Source of the DNA: Lepas anatifera
Lineage: Eukaryota > Arthropoda > Thecostraca > Lepadidae
Length of the DNA: 64,000 nt
NCBI GenBank assembly: GCA_034440635.1
Contig: JAOTON010000333.1
Coordinates: forward strand, 558,001 to 622,000
Direction of reading: 5' to 3'
The position numbers and the translations under genes were made by a program. The notes beneath the pieces are model-generated. The model was not told the DNA's origin. It searched no databases and worked only from the letters and a program-made list of their open reading frames with translations. Positions 12,092 through 22,929 of this stretch are shown piece by piece; positions within the stretch are counted from its first letter, which is position 1, and each line of letters starts with the position of its first letter.

Positions 12092-12231
12092 CTGCTGGGA
12101 GAGGGGGGGCGGGAAGTTAAATTTCTGGGAGGCGCCATCAACTTTTCAGGGAGCGCTGTGACCGGTTCAGGGGGCACCGAGGGTCGGTCTGGGAGAGGCA
12201 AGTGCCCCCTTGACCCCTAGATCTACCTATG
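12092..12231 (-). mobile_element. fragment of the CATAGGCGGATCC hAT-like family
   Basis: The right edge (GACCCCTAGATCTACCTATG) is a diverged version of the CCTGGATCCGCCTATG end at 59300-59315. The interior has the same style of short CAGGGGGCACC/GAGGGTCGGTCT units. The left terminus and target duplication were not found. Confidence 0.5.
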
Positions 12232-13094
12232 AAAGCATGTGGATTGGCCTGTATGGCTATGACATAAATGTGTATATGCCTATGACTAAAATGTGCAATA
12301 TATTTTTTACAAAGACCTCTGAGATTCCAGAATATTATCCTATTTTCAGTTTGAAATATATCGCATTTGATGCTGGCAGCATGTGGACACTTTTCGTCTA
12401 TATCAATAGCACACATTGTACCAGCACTCAGCAAATACAAGAGGCTGAATGCTGGGTATCTCAGAGCTATTTTACTCCTCCAAGGGAGGCGCTGGCGGTA
12501 TCTGGGTGGATTGAGGGGACGTAACCCCATCGGCCGAGACGCCGTAACTCTAGCCGCCGCGGCGCAGAATGGTGAAGGTGTTTATGCTCGACCCGCCGAG
12601 TCCCACCACCCGTCAATGGAGGAATACCGGAGAGCTAATGGAGTTAATAAAGATTTCCGCCCGAGATACCATTGGTGGGACGGCCCGGCAAAGGGGACCC
12701 GGTCGCCGATTAAAACGTGCTCACAATGGAGTGAAGAGAGACGGCAGACTCGGCGGAGGCTGACGGTGGAGAGCGCTGTATTCTCCAGGAATCCACCTGA
12801 TCCTATTGTTTCCGTAAAAACAAACGAGGTCCGACAGTTTTGGACCAGGTGGCTTACGTGGTTAGCCTGTTACAAGGGAAAACACGCATAGATCCGACAA
12901 TCAGTCGGCTAATTACCGGAAACTGCCCAAATGATCTATCTCGCCGTGTGATGCAGACGACGTTGATGATGACTACTGATATAAAATCGCACTACGAACT
13001 CTTATTTTGTTGATACATAAACGAATGCGTTGTTTCAAACCTATGCTCTGGACTGTTGTCTATAAGCTAAAGGGTGGAGTAAAAATCCGGTGTG
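12232..13094. other. no gene supported
   Basis: An open frame of 174 codons (12367-12891) crosses a moderately GC-rich stretch, but no domain, codon pattern or splice context supports it. No repeat partner was seen. Confidence 0.4.
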
Positions 13095-13315
13095 TAAAGC
13101 GATCCTAGGGTGGTTAAATTGACCATGAGGGGCCAGGGTAGCGATAACCACCCTAGGGTCGTGTAAACACGCTAGGGTCGTTACAACCACTCCTAACCAG
13201 TCAGGGTCGTGTCAAACTCCTAACCACTCTAGGGTGGTTATAAACACGTTAAGGTCGTTACATCCACCCAGACAAGCCAGGTTCGTTTTTAACACCCTAG
13301 GGTGGCCAAAAGTAT
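13095..13315. repeat. palindromic CCTAGGGTGGTTA minisatellite
   Basis: A short motif occurs in both orientations: CCTAGGGTGGTTA at 13105, ATAACCACCCTAGGGTCGTG at 13145, TAGGGTCGTTAC, CTAGGGTGGTTATAA at about 13230 and ACACCCTAGGGTGGCC at 13292. Units are spaced about 25-30 bp. The self-complementary CCCTAGGG centres allow repeated hairpins. Confidence 0.7.
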
Positions 13316-13484
13316 CCTGTTGATTTTAGAACTCTCTTGATTTATACTTGAATACAATCATTTGTACACAAACAAAATTGCGAATCCGGACGAAAATATC
13401 AACAAGGCTTAAAACGGGAAAATCCGTAGGTGTAGGTTGAGCATCTGACTAAGTAAGAGGGCAGTAGATAGGTTCAGGAAGCCC

Positions 13485-13592
13485 AATGATTTGCTCAGGG
13501 GTACCAGATCAACTCAGCGGGCACATGATCAACTCAAGGGGTCAAGACCAGCTCAGGGAGCACCGGGAGATCTCAAGGAGCAACAGACTAGC
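13485..13592. repeat. short AGATCAACTCAGGGG minisatellite
   Basis: Four or five diverged units of about 28 bp (for example GGTACCAGATCAACTCAG, GCACATGATCAACTCAAG). They resemble the AGCTCAGGGGCCC units of the 44.8-49.6 kb arrays. Region 13593-14468 holds nothing recognised except a short decayed GGCTGTGCCCCTG hAT-like end near 13885. Confidence 0.55.
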
Positions 13593-14468
13593 TTCGCCCG
13601 AACGATGATTGGCGACGATGAGGCATTAACTGGACGCGGATTAGGTGTCCATATTCTTCCCGGGTATACTTTGAAACGCGACAGAATGGTCTCGCTGACC
13701 AAAAAAGTACTAAATTGCCAAACAATAGTTTCAATCGCACATGCGATCTGGTTGCATCTAGGCTCAACAGCGTAGGGCACTAGATTTAGAGCGGCACAGC
13801 CCAAATGGGGTACACCGCATAACGATCAAAGGGACACTCTGGCACCGAGGGGAGGGGCAGCTGCCCCCTGTGCTCCTCTTGGCTGTGCCCCTGAGCGCAA
13901 CCCATTGATGAGCAAGCAGCAGAACGCCAGGGAAACTCTCCTACTTTTCGAGAGGCCTCGTCTGTCGTAGAGAAGCCTCCCCCTCCACCTCACAAGTGCT
14001 TTTACAGTAGCGTTTCGTAAATATTATGCATGCATCCTTGTCTTGTATTGTATAGTTATTTTCTTATTCTAGAATGTTTGATAAACTTGAATCTTTTAAC
14101 TGATGTTGCTTGTTTTGCGTCTTTAATGTTTGCCGCAATGTGAAGTAATTTGCGCTGATATCCATGAGTTCTTGACTAAAAATCCAAACATCTCATTTTG
14201 TGACTACTGTTCAACGTGCATGGACCTTGAAAATATTCATGTGATATAAATGAAACCAACCGACTGTAGTTCCATTTTAAGGTCAATTTCTTCAATATGA
14301 TATAAACATTGGTACGATTTTACACGAACACAAGGTAGAAAACCGGAAACTTATCAGAAATATCGAAAACTTGGAAAGAAAGCTGCAAAAAGGCAAAGCT
14401 GAGGTAACGTTCGATCAATACTGCATAAATGATAACTTCCTGCCGTCTTATACTAATGCATATATAGG

Positions 14469-14490
14469 TATATATATATATATATATATA
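14469..14490. repeat. (TA)n microsatellite
   Basis: Pure TA run directly before the long TG tract. Confidence 0.9.
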
Positions 14491-14493
14491 CAC

Positions 14494-14845
<352 letters not shown>

Positions 14846-15227
14846 ATGCTGGTGCTAGAGTTATGGGACCCACCATCTACATTTTACCGATGCTATTTTC
14901 ATCACCTCATTTTAACATAGGGGAAACATAGTACTGACTCTTTCTCTGCCGATACTTTTTCGATATTTCCCATTTTCTCTGCGTATTTCCACTGGAGAGG
15001 TATCTGAACCTCGGCCATCAACTTCGATAGTCCCGTTTGTCAAAAGTTACGCAGATGATCAAGGGCACAGTGTGCCAAGTATAGCGGCGCTCCTTTTCAC
15101 CGTTGCATGGCACCGTCGGCAAAAACCCGGGGGGGTGTCCAAGTACTCCTCCAACTCACCGGGGCAATGGATGGGATACTGAGGGCTATTGCATGAAAAA
15201 AGCTGTTCCAGCAATTAGAGCTGGGCC

Positions 15228-15411
15228 CAGGGGGTAGCCAGGATTTCGCTCAGGGGGGAGGGGCGGCGCCCCGAAAAAGGCCCCTGCGACAGCGCCAAAA
15301 GAGCCCTGATGGGTAAAAAGGCCCTGCTTGTTACAGAATCGTGTCCTCAGGGGTGCCTTCGGGCCCTCAGGGGGAAGGCTGTCCCTGCCGCCCCCCTTGG
15401 CTACGCCCCTG
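15228..15411 (+). mobile_element. hAT-like MITE, family A (copy A1)
   Basis: Bounded by CAGGGGGTAGCCAGG and CCTTGGCTACGCCCCTG inverted ends and by an 8-bp near-duplication (GCTGGGCC at 15220-15227, GCTTGGCC at 15412-15419). The interior reads GCGCCAAAAGAGCCCTGATG, as in 58652-58925. The CAG start and 8-bp target duplication fit hAT-type transposition. There is no transposase. The one-base mismatch in the duplication suggests age. Confidence 0.8.
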
Positions 15412-15419
15412 GCTTGGCC

Positions 15420-15944
15420 GCAGCCCTGGCCTCATCTATGGAATGGTATACTGAACTGACGAGCTTTGCCTCCTTTCCTGGCGTAAAACCGTGGCGCCAT
15501 CCCCGGAATGGACAGGGTGCTGCCACTGGTGCCCCACATCTACCTAACGTCATTATCCGTATGATTAAGCACTGGCCGCAGCCGACGGTAATCTCCTGCT
15601 TGCATGACCATCGTTATTGGTCTATTAATAACAATTACCGGGGGCGGCATGCACCCTATTGCCTGTTAATTGGCGCCGGTCTCTTCTGCGTGTGTGTTTG
15701 ACCAGCGGTAGGTATGCGGCACAGCATGAGACCAATCCCGGACTGAGCGAATTGACTCAGTCTGTTCCACGTCCCAATAACTGGTGTTTGCAAGGTGCTG
15801 TCGTGAATATATGGATACGATTAAAGAACACTAAGGAAGTTTGAGACACGTTTGAGACCGTTTGAGATGACATAAACTCAAGTGCGGTTATGTATGTACC
15901 CGTACTCACGTCGCTTTGTACAGAATGCACACAATACAGAACCG
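15420..15944. other. no gene recognised
   Basis: No feature supported on either strand. Repeated GTTTGAGA phrases near 15845-15865 are too short to call. Confidence 0.4.
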
Positions 15945-16105
15945 ATATTGGTGTAACATCCGATCTCAGAAGAAACTCAAACAAAGAAAATCTTCAGATA
16001 CACATATCATGACTATCACCTACGAGGGATAACAACATGCCATCAAGTCCTCCTTTCGATGCAACATCAAAGCCGCTGACTAAAATATCTCACAGATAAG
16101 AGAAA
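15945..16105 (+). repeat. dispersed/duplicated block, partner at 18300-18452
   Basis: Shares, in the same order and orientation, CTCAGAAGAAACTCAAA, ATACACATATC, GACTATCACCTA, GGATAACAACATG and CAACATCAA with 18300-18452. A SINE, a full TTAA element and a hAT-like MITE lie between the two copies. Either a local duplication or two copies of an unknown repeat. Confidence 0.7.
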
Positions 16106-16121
16106 ATATAATCGAAGCCAC

Positions 16122-16324
16122 GGGGCCGGGGTGGCCTAGTGGCTTCGTTGCCAGTCTTCGGATCGGATAGCAGTGATTAACGTGGGTTAAATCCCCACGG
16201 TGGGAAACCGCCTTCCGTGTCCGATTTGACCCGATGGAAAGAATCCTTAAACAGCCACGCCAATACTCCCAGTAATTGGACAAGTGTGCCTGTTGGGAAT
16301 GGCTCTAATAAAGTAAATAAATAA
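16122..16324 (+). mobile_element. tRNA-derived SINE, family S1 (reference copy)
   Basis: Pol III A box TGGCCTAGTGG at about 16132-16142 and a B-box region (GTGGGTTAAATCCCCAC) near 16182 sit in a tRNA-like head. A tRNA-unrelated body follows (GGGAAACCGCCTTCC, CACGCCAATACTCCC) and a 3' tail CTAATAAAGTAAATAAATAA. The length of about 200 bp and absence of coding capacity fit a SINE mobilised by a LINE partner not present here. Confidence 0.88.
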
Positions 16325-16455
16325 GCTCCGAAATTGAAGCCATGATGGTTAAAATGATCATGATGTACACTACAAGGATGTCAAGCTCGGAGTTATTTCG
16401 GAATCCCAGATTATCCCAGGATTGCAGGATTAAGCTATTGTAATGCATGGATTAA

Positions 16456-17634
16456 CCTTCGCCCGGGTGGGGGTCTTTTAGACCCCCTCGGGTTTTTCGA
16501 AGTGACCAAAAACGGCGGTGCGCAGCGCCGCTAAACTTGGTCTAGCTGTTCCTTCATCATTTTTACATCTTTCCTGAAAATTTTGGCTCAAGGTCATATC
16601 AGGTCAGGTCACCAGGTCAGGTGAAGTGACCTCACCTAAAAAAACTTCGGACCGCATATATAAAAGAAGGGTTAATCGATCAAGTTGAAACTCATACCAC
16701 ATATTGGGCCCACCAGGAGCTACAACATTTGTTCCGGGATTTTTGATATTGGTGACCTAAGGTCATGTGCAGAGCATGACCTCCCCATTGACAATGCATG
16801 GGGAAAATCACGAAATGAGCTTTTCTCAGTAAATATGGATGGAATCAACTTCAAACATCGGTTGCGACTTGCTCTTAGCCCATTTCTGAAGCTGATGGCA
16901 AAATTTTTGACTTGTGACCTTTAAAAGGTCACCTTAGGTCGAAGCATTTTTTGGTGTTTTTCTCTATAAATTTTGAATAAACTAAGATAGAGCTTTTATT
17001 TTGTCACCAAAGTGTTTGTATAGTCACTGGAAGTCAAATGATATACATCATGACTATACCAGGTCAAGTTGGGTCAGACCGTTGACCTGGGTCAGGTCAA
17101 ATTCTTAAATTTGACCTGGCATAGCAATATCATATATCATTCGATTTGTATTGACGAGAGGATTGCAATGGTGCATAAACTATGGCTGTATCTTGTTTGG
17201 TTTGGAAGCTATTAGCGAAAAGTAAACGCCCCTATGCATGGGTGGCTATGGACATTCCCAAGAATATGCCCAATATTTAGTGACCTGTAGCTCTCTAGGC
17301 TTTGACCTGACACGAAAATGAATGCCACTGCAATGAAAGCGCATCTCAAGAGCTTTCGAATGGTGTTAAAAAATGTTTCTAGCTATCATAGTATCTGAGA
17401 TATAGGAGGTTTTCTTAGTACACCTCATATTAGCGATTTTGACCTATTTTGACCTCTGGTGACCTTGATATTGACCTGACAAGAAAAATGACCGAAGTAT
17501 TTTCGATATCATTTTCGAAGAGCTTTCGATTGCCGTTTTGCGCTTTTTTCTAGCTCTCTTAGTTTTGAGATCGTGGGGGTCTTTTTTGCCCCCACCAGGG
17601 CGAAGGTGGCTCGTACCCGCCACCGGGGCAAGGG
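16456..17634 (+). mobile_element. full-length TTAA-flanked AGGTCA element (E1)
   Basis: Flanked by TTAA at 16452-16455 and 17635-17638. Ends are CCTTCGCCCGGGTGG and CCACCGGGGCAAGGG, imperfect inverted repeats. Inside are a hairpin-like GGCGGTGCGCAGCGCCGC block, then many AGGTCA/TGACCT motifs, including overlapping direct copies such as CAGGTCAGGTCACC and single sites throughout. No long open frame or DDE motif. TTAA duplication with CCC..GGG ends suggests a piggyBac-mobilised MITE (inference). Related elements: 6950, 19516, 20692, 42025 and 54321. Confidence 0.88.
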
Positions 17635-17753
17635 TTAATCACCCATTCATATCAAGCTGAAGCTTACCGTACACATCTCATGCACATTATTTGAATTGGC
17701 TATAGCGGAGGTTTGCCTGCATCAAAACAGCGTTGAAAATCCAACAAAGAATA

Positions 17754-18050
17754 CAGAGGTGGACGCAGACCCGAGTTTGGGGGGGCAGACCCATGTCTCT
17801 GCCTCTCCTCCTGGGGGAGGGAGGAGGGGTGGGACGTGCCATTTGGGTGCTCGACGGACCTAGTGTAAGCTACGTCTCCAAGTACATGATCGCTCTCCTG
17901 GGGGGGGGGCTGGAGTGAATATTTCATTGCTCGACAGACCTAGTGTTAACTTTTTTAATTTATCCGGCCTTTGGGGGCCCAAAGATAGTTTGGCCCCCTC
18001 CAGCGCTTTGGGGGGGGCATGGCCGGAATGCTCCCCAGCGTCCGTCAATG
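17754..18050 (+). mobile_element. hAT-like MITE, family D (copy D1)
   Basis: Starts CAGAGGTGGACGCAGACCCG and ends GCGTCCGTCAATG. Flanked by AAAGAATA (17746-17753) and AAAGAACA (18051-18058), 7 of 8 matching. The interior contains two ATTTGGGTGCTCGAC / TGCTCGACAGACCTAGTGT blocks and CTCTCCTGGGGG. Same family as 21446-21761 and 59319-59717. Confidence 0.82.
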
Positions 18051-18299
18051 AAAGAACACAAGACGCCAACACATACACTGCGGTTTGGCTAAAAAGAACA
18101 TGAATAGAAACGACAGATTTTCATCTATACATGGATCTATATTCAGCGAATGGCATCGACACAGGGCTAGGCTATCAAGAGCATTCTCCGAAAATCCGCG
18201 GAAGTTACACCCGAATTATCTTGCACTGGACAAACAGACCCTTTCAGATTCGTCACTGGTTTATAAAGTGTTTTTTTGGGAAACCGCACGCCTGCAATA

Positions 18300-18452
18300 C
18301 AGTTATACCAAATCTCAGAAGAAACTCAAAGAAAGTCTTCCGATACACATATCTTAGACTATCACCTATGATGGATAACAACATGTCATTAGGTCATCCT
18401 TTTCATGCAACATCAAGGTCAACGACTAAATTACCCCACGGGTAAGAGAACC
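18300..18452 (+). repeat. second copy of the 15945-16105 block
   Basis: Diverged copy of 15945-16105 with the same order of motifs (CTCAGAAGAAACTCAAAG through GGTAAGAG). Confidence 0.7.
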
Positions 18453-19220
18453 ACCCTTCATCCCCCACATGCAGTCAAAAATGATTTCCGACGCCTCCCA
18501 GGAATGGAGGAGTCCGAGTCCGACCCTACCCGCACCGTAGCGTCACTAGACTTGAGAACTACTATCACTATGGAACCGTCTAAGGTCTGCAGTAGCATTT
18601 GCCCCGGATACATGAGCAGTTTAAGTACGCTGTTTTTACATACCACCTGTAGGAACACACTTATCGACTGATGTAACCAGGAGCCTCAATTCGGGTCTAC
18701 CGGTTACATGAGTCAGTAAGTCAATTATCGCGGTCGATACATAAATAGAACATGCTCAAGCTGCTCATATATCTGGAGTAACTAACTCCAGCGATTGGTC
18801 ATCCGTAGGGACAACATCATCAGTTATTTCATATTTCGCTGGAGTTGGCTCCTAATCCCCTAGTCTCTTTAAAGATATATCACCAAATTCTTGCACATCA
18901 AGGCAGGAGGCGTTGGAAGAAATTTGCTTTCCTCGGTCATCTTAAAAAAAAACTTGTCGTGCAGTGCCAGTAGCACTTTGGCTGCTTAAAACCTACACCG
19001 ACAAGGCTTGCTTGTCTGCTCTCATACCACTTTCTTGTCCTACCTTTTTCCTTCTGACACAGGGTCTGTACCCCAAATCCGACGACATGCGGAGGTCAGC
19101 GGTCCACCGGGCGGCGGTGGACCGCATGTGAAGACACCTGGATTGTATCCAATACAAAAAACAAAATACAAAGAAGGCCTACCAATAAGTGTGCTTGAAC
19201 CAGCATTGCCCCAGTTCCAA
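18453..19220. other. no gene recognised
   Basis: No domain-bearing frame, RNA gene or repeat partner found. Confidence 0.4.
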
Positions 19221-19440
19221 ACCACCCGGTAGCTCAGTAAATAGAGCGTTGGACTCCGGCCCGCTGCTCAGGAACATGCAATGGCAGTGTGTGTGCAGGC
19301 TTGAGATCAATTCCCCTGAGACGCTCCCGCGCTCAATAGTGATCCGACGTAGGTCCGCTGACCACTGACTGGTGGGAGGGTGACCTGAGAGGAACGGCCG
19401 CCCCTGCGCTTTGTGGGACGTTAAACTTTGCCTTCTAAAT
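19221..19440 (+). mobile_element. tRNA-derived SINE, family S2
   Basis: The head reads ACCCGGTAGCTCAGTAAATA (A-box region of a tRNA-like promoter) and TTGAGATCAATTCCCC (B-box region). The body contains GGAGGGTGACCTGAGAGG and CCCTGCGCTTTGTGGGAC and ends GTTAAACTTTG. Matches the - strand copy at 8459-8649. The disrupted acceptor-stem region argues against a functional tRNA. Confidence 0.78.
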
Positions 19441-19515
19441 TAACCTTTCGTTGCGGGAGTTGCTCGTTCGAGTGGTGGGGTCGGGGTCTCCGCAACAAGT
19501 CCATTGATGACTTAA

Positions 19516-20506
19516 CACGCGCCCCACTGGGGTGGGGCGAAATTCGCCCCCTCTTTTCCCAAATAGCTTAAAAACGAAGCGACGCAGAACAACGTAACTT
19601 ACGGTACCTTATCCCCAATAAATTTTACACATATGACCAATTTTTTAAAGTTAAAATCATGTCAAGTCAAGGAGCTATTCAGGGTCAAGTGACCCGACCT
19701 CAAAACCTAAAATTACGAGTTTGAAGCAGCGCCCAGGGAACATAAGCGAACCGATCAGTTTGAAACTTCCACAATATGATAAGGTTATTAGGGTCTACAA
19801 ATCTGCTACCTCTGAATTTCGATATTGGTGACCTAAGGTGGGGTCAATTTTTTGGTCACCTCTTTATAAGTCCATGGTGAAAAATATAATGTACTCGTTG
19901 TCAGTAAATACTGGATAGATAAGGCTGAAAATCCTGAAACTATCTATTCTTACCACGATCTTGACCATAAAGTTGAGTTTTTGAGCATCTGACCTCTCAA
20001 AGGTCATATCAGGTCACGGGAGCAGAGAGTGATTGTTTTGCCAATAACTTCTCACTGAATTGAGATAAAGCTGCCATTTGGCTTGCATTGTGTTTATATT
20101 GTCATGGGGAGTCGATTGATAGGCATTATGACCATACCAGGTCACTCTGTGACCCTGACCTAGATCAAGGTAAGGTAATTGAGGTCATGTTATACATCAT
20201 TCCATTCGCCGCGATGAGAAGAATCCAATGATGCATAACTATTTGCTCTAGCTCCTCCAAGGGCAGATCTAAAGAGGGAAACGTACACTGCTCTGTTGTA
20301 AGCCTATGGAGCATTCTTTGACCTATGCTGACCTCAATATTGACCTGACATAACAATTTTCCTATAAATTTTCTTCGTCTTGTCAAGAGCTTTCGAGGGT
20401 CGCCCGTAATTTTCATTTAGCTTTCGTGGGGAACGAGATACGGAGGGGTGCGAAAAACGCCCCCCCAGCGGGGCGCGTCATGCAAGGGACCCCAGCGGGG
20501 CGCGTG
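19516..20506 (+). mobile_element. full-length TTAA-flanked AGGTCA element (E2)
   Basis: TTAA at 19512-19515 and 20507-20510. Inverted ends CACGCGCCCCACTGGGG and CCCCAGCGGGGCGCGTG. A second internal copy of the right-end motif (CCCCCCAGCGGGGCGCGTCA) lies at 20461-20480. The interior is similar to E1 (TATTGGTGACCTAAGGT, AAGGTCATATCAGGTCA, GACCATACCAGGTCA) but the ends differ. No transposase. Confidence 0.88.
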
Positions 20507-20691
20507 TTAAGTGAGGCTCCGACTGCAAAAATGAGCGTCGCAACACCTTGGACAAAATAAAAAAGTGGAGGCAGTAGGGCTGTCGTATATTAACATCAGA
20601 ACCATCCCGTTTATCCACTGAAATTTACATACCCTGCTGCATCAGTGAGGATATTTCTTCGCTCTATGTACTAACGAACAGGGGTGTTCAT

Positions 20692-21315
20692 TGGGGGTGG
20701 CCGGGTATGGTCATTTGGCATATCAATCGACTTCCCGTGAAAAGATACTCACTACACAAGCAAGATGGAAGCTTTATCTCAACCGAAGTTATTGGCAAAA
20801 TAGTCACGGTATGCTCACGTGGTTCCAGAGACCTTTTAGAGGTCAGATGGTCAAAATGCAATTGTTTGTCAATATTGCCGTAATAATACATGGTTTAGGG
20901 ATTTTCAAGTTGATCTGTCCAATATTTACTAAAAATAAGCCTTTTCTTGTTTCACAATATAATTTTAATGGGGTGACCAAATATTTGAACCCATCTTACG
21001 TCAACTAAACGAAAATTCTGAGATAGCAGATTTGTAGGTCCTAATGACCTTATCATACTTTGAGAGTTTGAAAGTGATCGATTGACAGATGTTCTTTAGA
21101 CACCTCTTCAAACTCGTGATTTTGGGTTTTGAGGTTGGGTCGCTTGGCTTTGAATAGCTTCTTGACTTGACATGACCTGACCTTTAAACCTACTCAGATG
21201 CATGAAATCGATAAGGGATAAGGTACTGCAAGTTGCGTTGTTCTGCGTCTCTTCGCTTCTGCGTTCTGGGGAACTAACTAGGAGGGGGAAAATTTCGCCC
21301 CCGGCAGGGCACGTG
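20692..21315 (-). mobile_element. truncated TTAA-type AGGTCA element (E3)
   Basis: In reverse orientation relative to E2 it shares the CAATCGACTTCCC, AAGCTTTATCTCAA and GTTATTGGCAAAATA segments and ends CGCCCCCGGCAGGGCACGTG before TTAA at 21316-21319. The opposite end is missing at about 20692. The 105-codon frame inside is a shadow. Confidence 0.75.
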
Positions 21316-21445
21316 TTAAGAAGGCGGGTGGTAAAAGTTAATAGCTTATACTCACCTATCCAGGGAACTACATTTCAAAACTAGATGGCAACGTTTTTTC
21401 AATGCTCTAAACGAAAGATGCAGCCTTTTCCTTGTCAGGTTTAGG

Positions 21446-21761
21446 CAGGGGCGGACGCAGACCCGAGTTATTATTTTTGGGGGCGGGGAGGGGGACAAAT
21501 CCATGTTTGCCTCTCCTCCTGGAGGGTAGGGGGGGTGGTACGTGCAATTTGGGTGCTCAACAGACCTAGTATAAGCTACCTTCCAAGTACATGATCGCTC
21601 TCCTGGGGGAGGGGGTGGGACGGAAGATTTAATTGCTAGGCAGACTTAATTTAACACCTTAAAAATATCCAGCCATTGAGGGGCCAAAAGTTAGTTTGGC
21701 CCCGCTTCCAGTACTTTAGGGGAGGCATGACCGGAATGCCCCTCCCCTGCATCCGACAATG
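21446..21761 (+). mobile_element. hAT-like MITE, family D (copy D2)
   Basis: Begins CAGGGGCGGACGCAGACCCG and ends GCATCCGACAATG. Target duplications GGTTTAGG (21438-21445) and GATTTAGG (21762-21769) match at 7 of 8. The interior matches D1 (GTGCTCAACAGACCTAGTAT, GTACATGATCGCTCTCC). No coding capacity. Confidence 0.84.
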
Positions 21762-21769
21762 GATTTAGG

Positions 21770-22232
21770 AAGACCATACCTTTGCTTGCATTCCGATCTT
21801 AGGGCGGAGTTAGCCCCTCCTGTCCCCTTCCTCCGGTGGCGCCGCCCACGACCCCGGCTCCAATGCAGGGTCACAGGCACCGCCGGACGTCGAGGGAAAT
21901 TATACAGGCTCCTAGAGTAGTTACAGTGGAAAGCATGTCATGAATGCTTCTCCAAAATTAAGCCTGAAAGAAAACCGAGAGTGGCAGTAGTGTAGCCTGT
22001 GCACCTTCTTAGCCTGCTTCCCAGAGTAAATTAAAAACAGCAACAACACAGAGTAGCCCATTAACTAAGCTGGAACGGTCAATAGTATTTGCCTCCATGA
22101 ATTAACTATTTTCTGATGTTGTCAAGGAGGTTCGCACGATATCAAGTGAATTTACATCGTTCAATACCTGCTTACGACAAAAGATATGCTATGACCCCCC
22201 TATCATCAATAGTATAAAACCATTTCCTGCAG
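21770..22232. other. non-coding sequence before the Rx exon
   Basis: A short GC-rich patch lies at 21795-21890, followed by AT-rich sequence up to a pyrimidine-containing acceptor (CATTTCCTGCAG, AG at 22231-22232). Presumed intron, because the exon starts inside a codon and no upstream exon is visible. Confidence 0.5.
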
Positions 22233-22450
22233 GTTCGGTGGAGGACACGCGCGCCGTCGACGTGGAAGAACCTGATGCTCTGAAGTCTCTGGAGGATGCC
22301 AAGTCGAAGAAGCACCGCCGCAACCGAACCACCTTCACCACGTACCAGCTGCACGAGCTGGAGCGGGCCTTCGAGAAGTCCCACTACCCCGACGTCTACA
22401 GCCGGGAGGAGCTGGCCATCAAGGTCAACCTGCCGGAGGTCAGAGTGCAG
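22233..22450 (+). CDS. Rx: Retinal homeobox (Rx/Rax) exon: linker and homeodomain residues 1-46
   Basis: This internal exon encodes a linker rich in D and E ([20 protein letters not shown]), a basic KSKKHRRNR lead-in and homeodomain residues 1-46, ending PEVRVQ. The run [20 protein letters not shown] is the Rx type; paired-class Rx/Rax proteins are DNA-binding transcription factors for eye and anterior neural development. The exon opens in mid-codon after AG at 22231-22232, so at least one 5' exon (start codon, octapeptide) is missing from view. It ends in phase 0 at CAG with a GTGAGT donor at 22451. The next exon supplies VWFQNRRAKW. Residue 39 onward is VNLPEV as in Rx; the I in ELAIKV is a mild difference from the M I recall in insect Rx. 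The frame stays open 96 bases into the intron, which I do not treat as coding. Confidence 0.95.
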
Positions 22451-22929
22451 GTGAGTTGCCTGGCGTCGGGGTCTCAGATTAGGGCACAGGGCAACGGCCT
22501 GAGGGGAGGTAGAGGTCGAGGAAAGATGATATTTTTGGGTCGCTAACACTGCTTAACGCTAGAGGCATGATAGGAAGAGCGTATTTTTCGAACTTTGTAT
22601 TTGCATTGGCTGCAGCATTTCTTAACAGCGTATATGTATTACATCTTTGTTCGGGAATACTAACCCTTAAATGCGTATTCCCTTAAAACTGAGTTTTTCA
22701 TAGGCATGCCACAATAAGCAGTGCTTTAAATGGAAAATTGGTAAAAATCATTTTGTTTAGCGAGTAATAATGATTATTTCCGGGGCTTAATAAGCAATAA
22801 CTTCTAATGTCATATATAATTGCCAACTCTTTTCCTGTTGGTAGGCTTTCTGGGGGATCAAATCACACATTCCTCAAAAACTCACCGGCATAAACTCGCG
22901 GCAGGCCAGGGTGCAGGCCACTGCATCAT

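Noticed and set aside
12035..12239. AAAGCA at both sides of the 12.1 kb hAT-like fragment as a target duplication
   Set aside because: The left copy has no adjacent terminal repeat, so the match is likely chance.
12367..12891. 174-codon frame
   Set aside because: No domain, no splice context and no compositional break at its ends.
16132..16195. Possible functional tRNA gene from A and B boxes
   Set aside because: No acceptor stem or anticodon arm forms a proper cloverleaf; copies at 8934 and 41375 show it is a SINE head.
22451..22546. Extension of the Rx frame past the homeobox exon
   Set aside because: A strong GTGAGT donor sits at 22451 and the homeodomain continues only at 33632.
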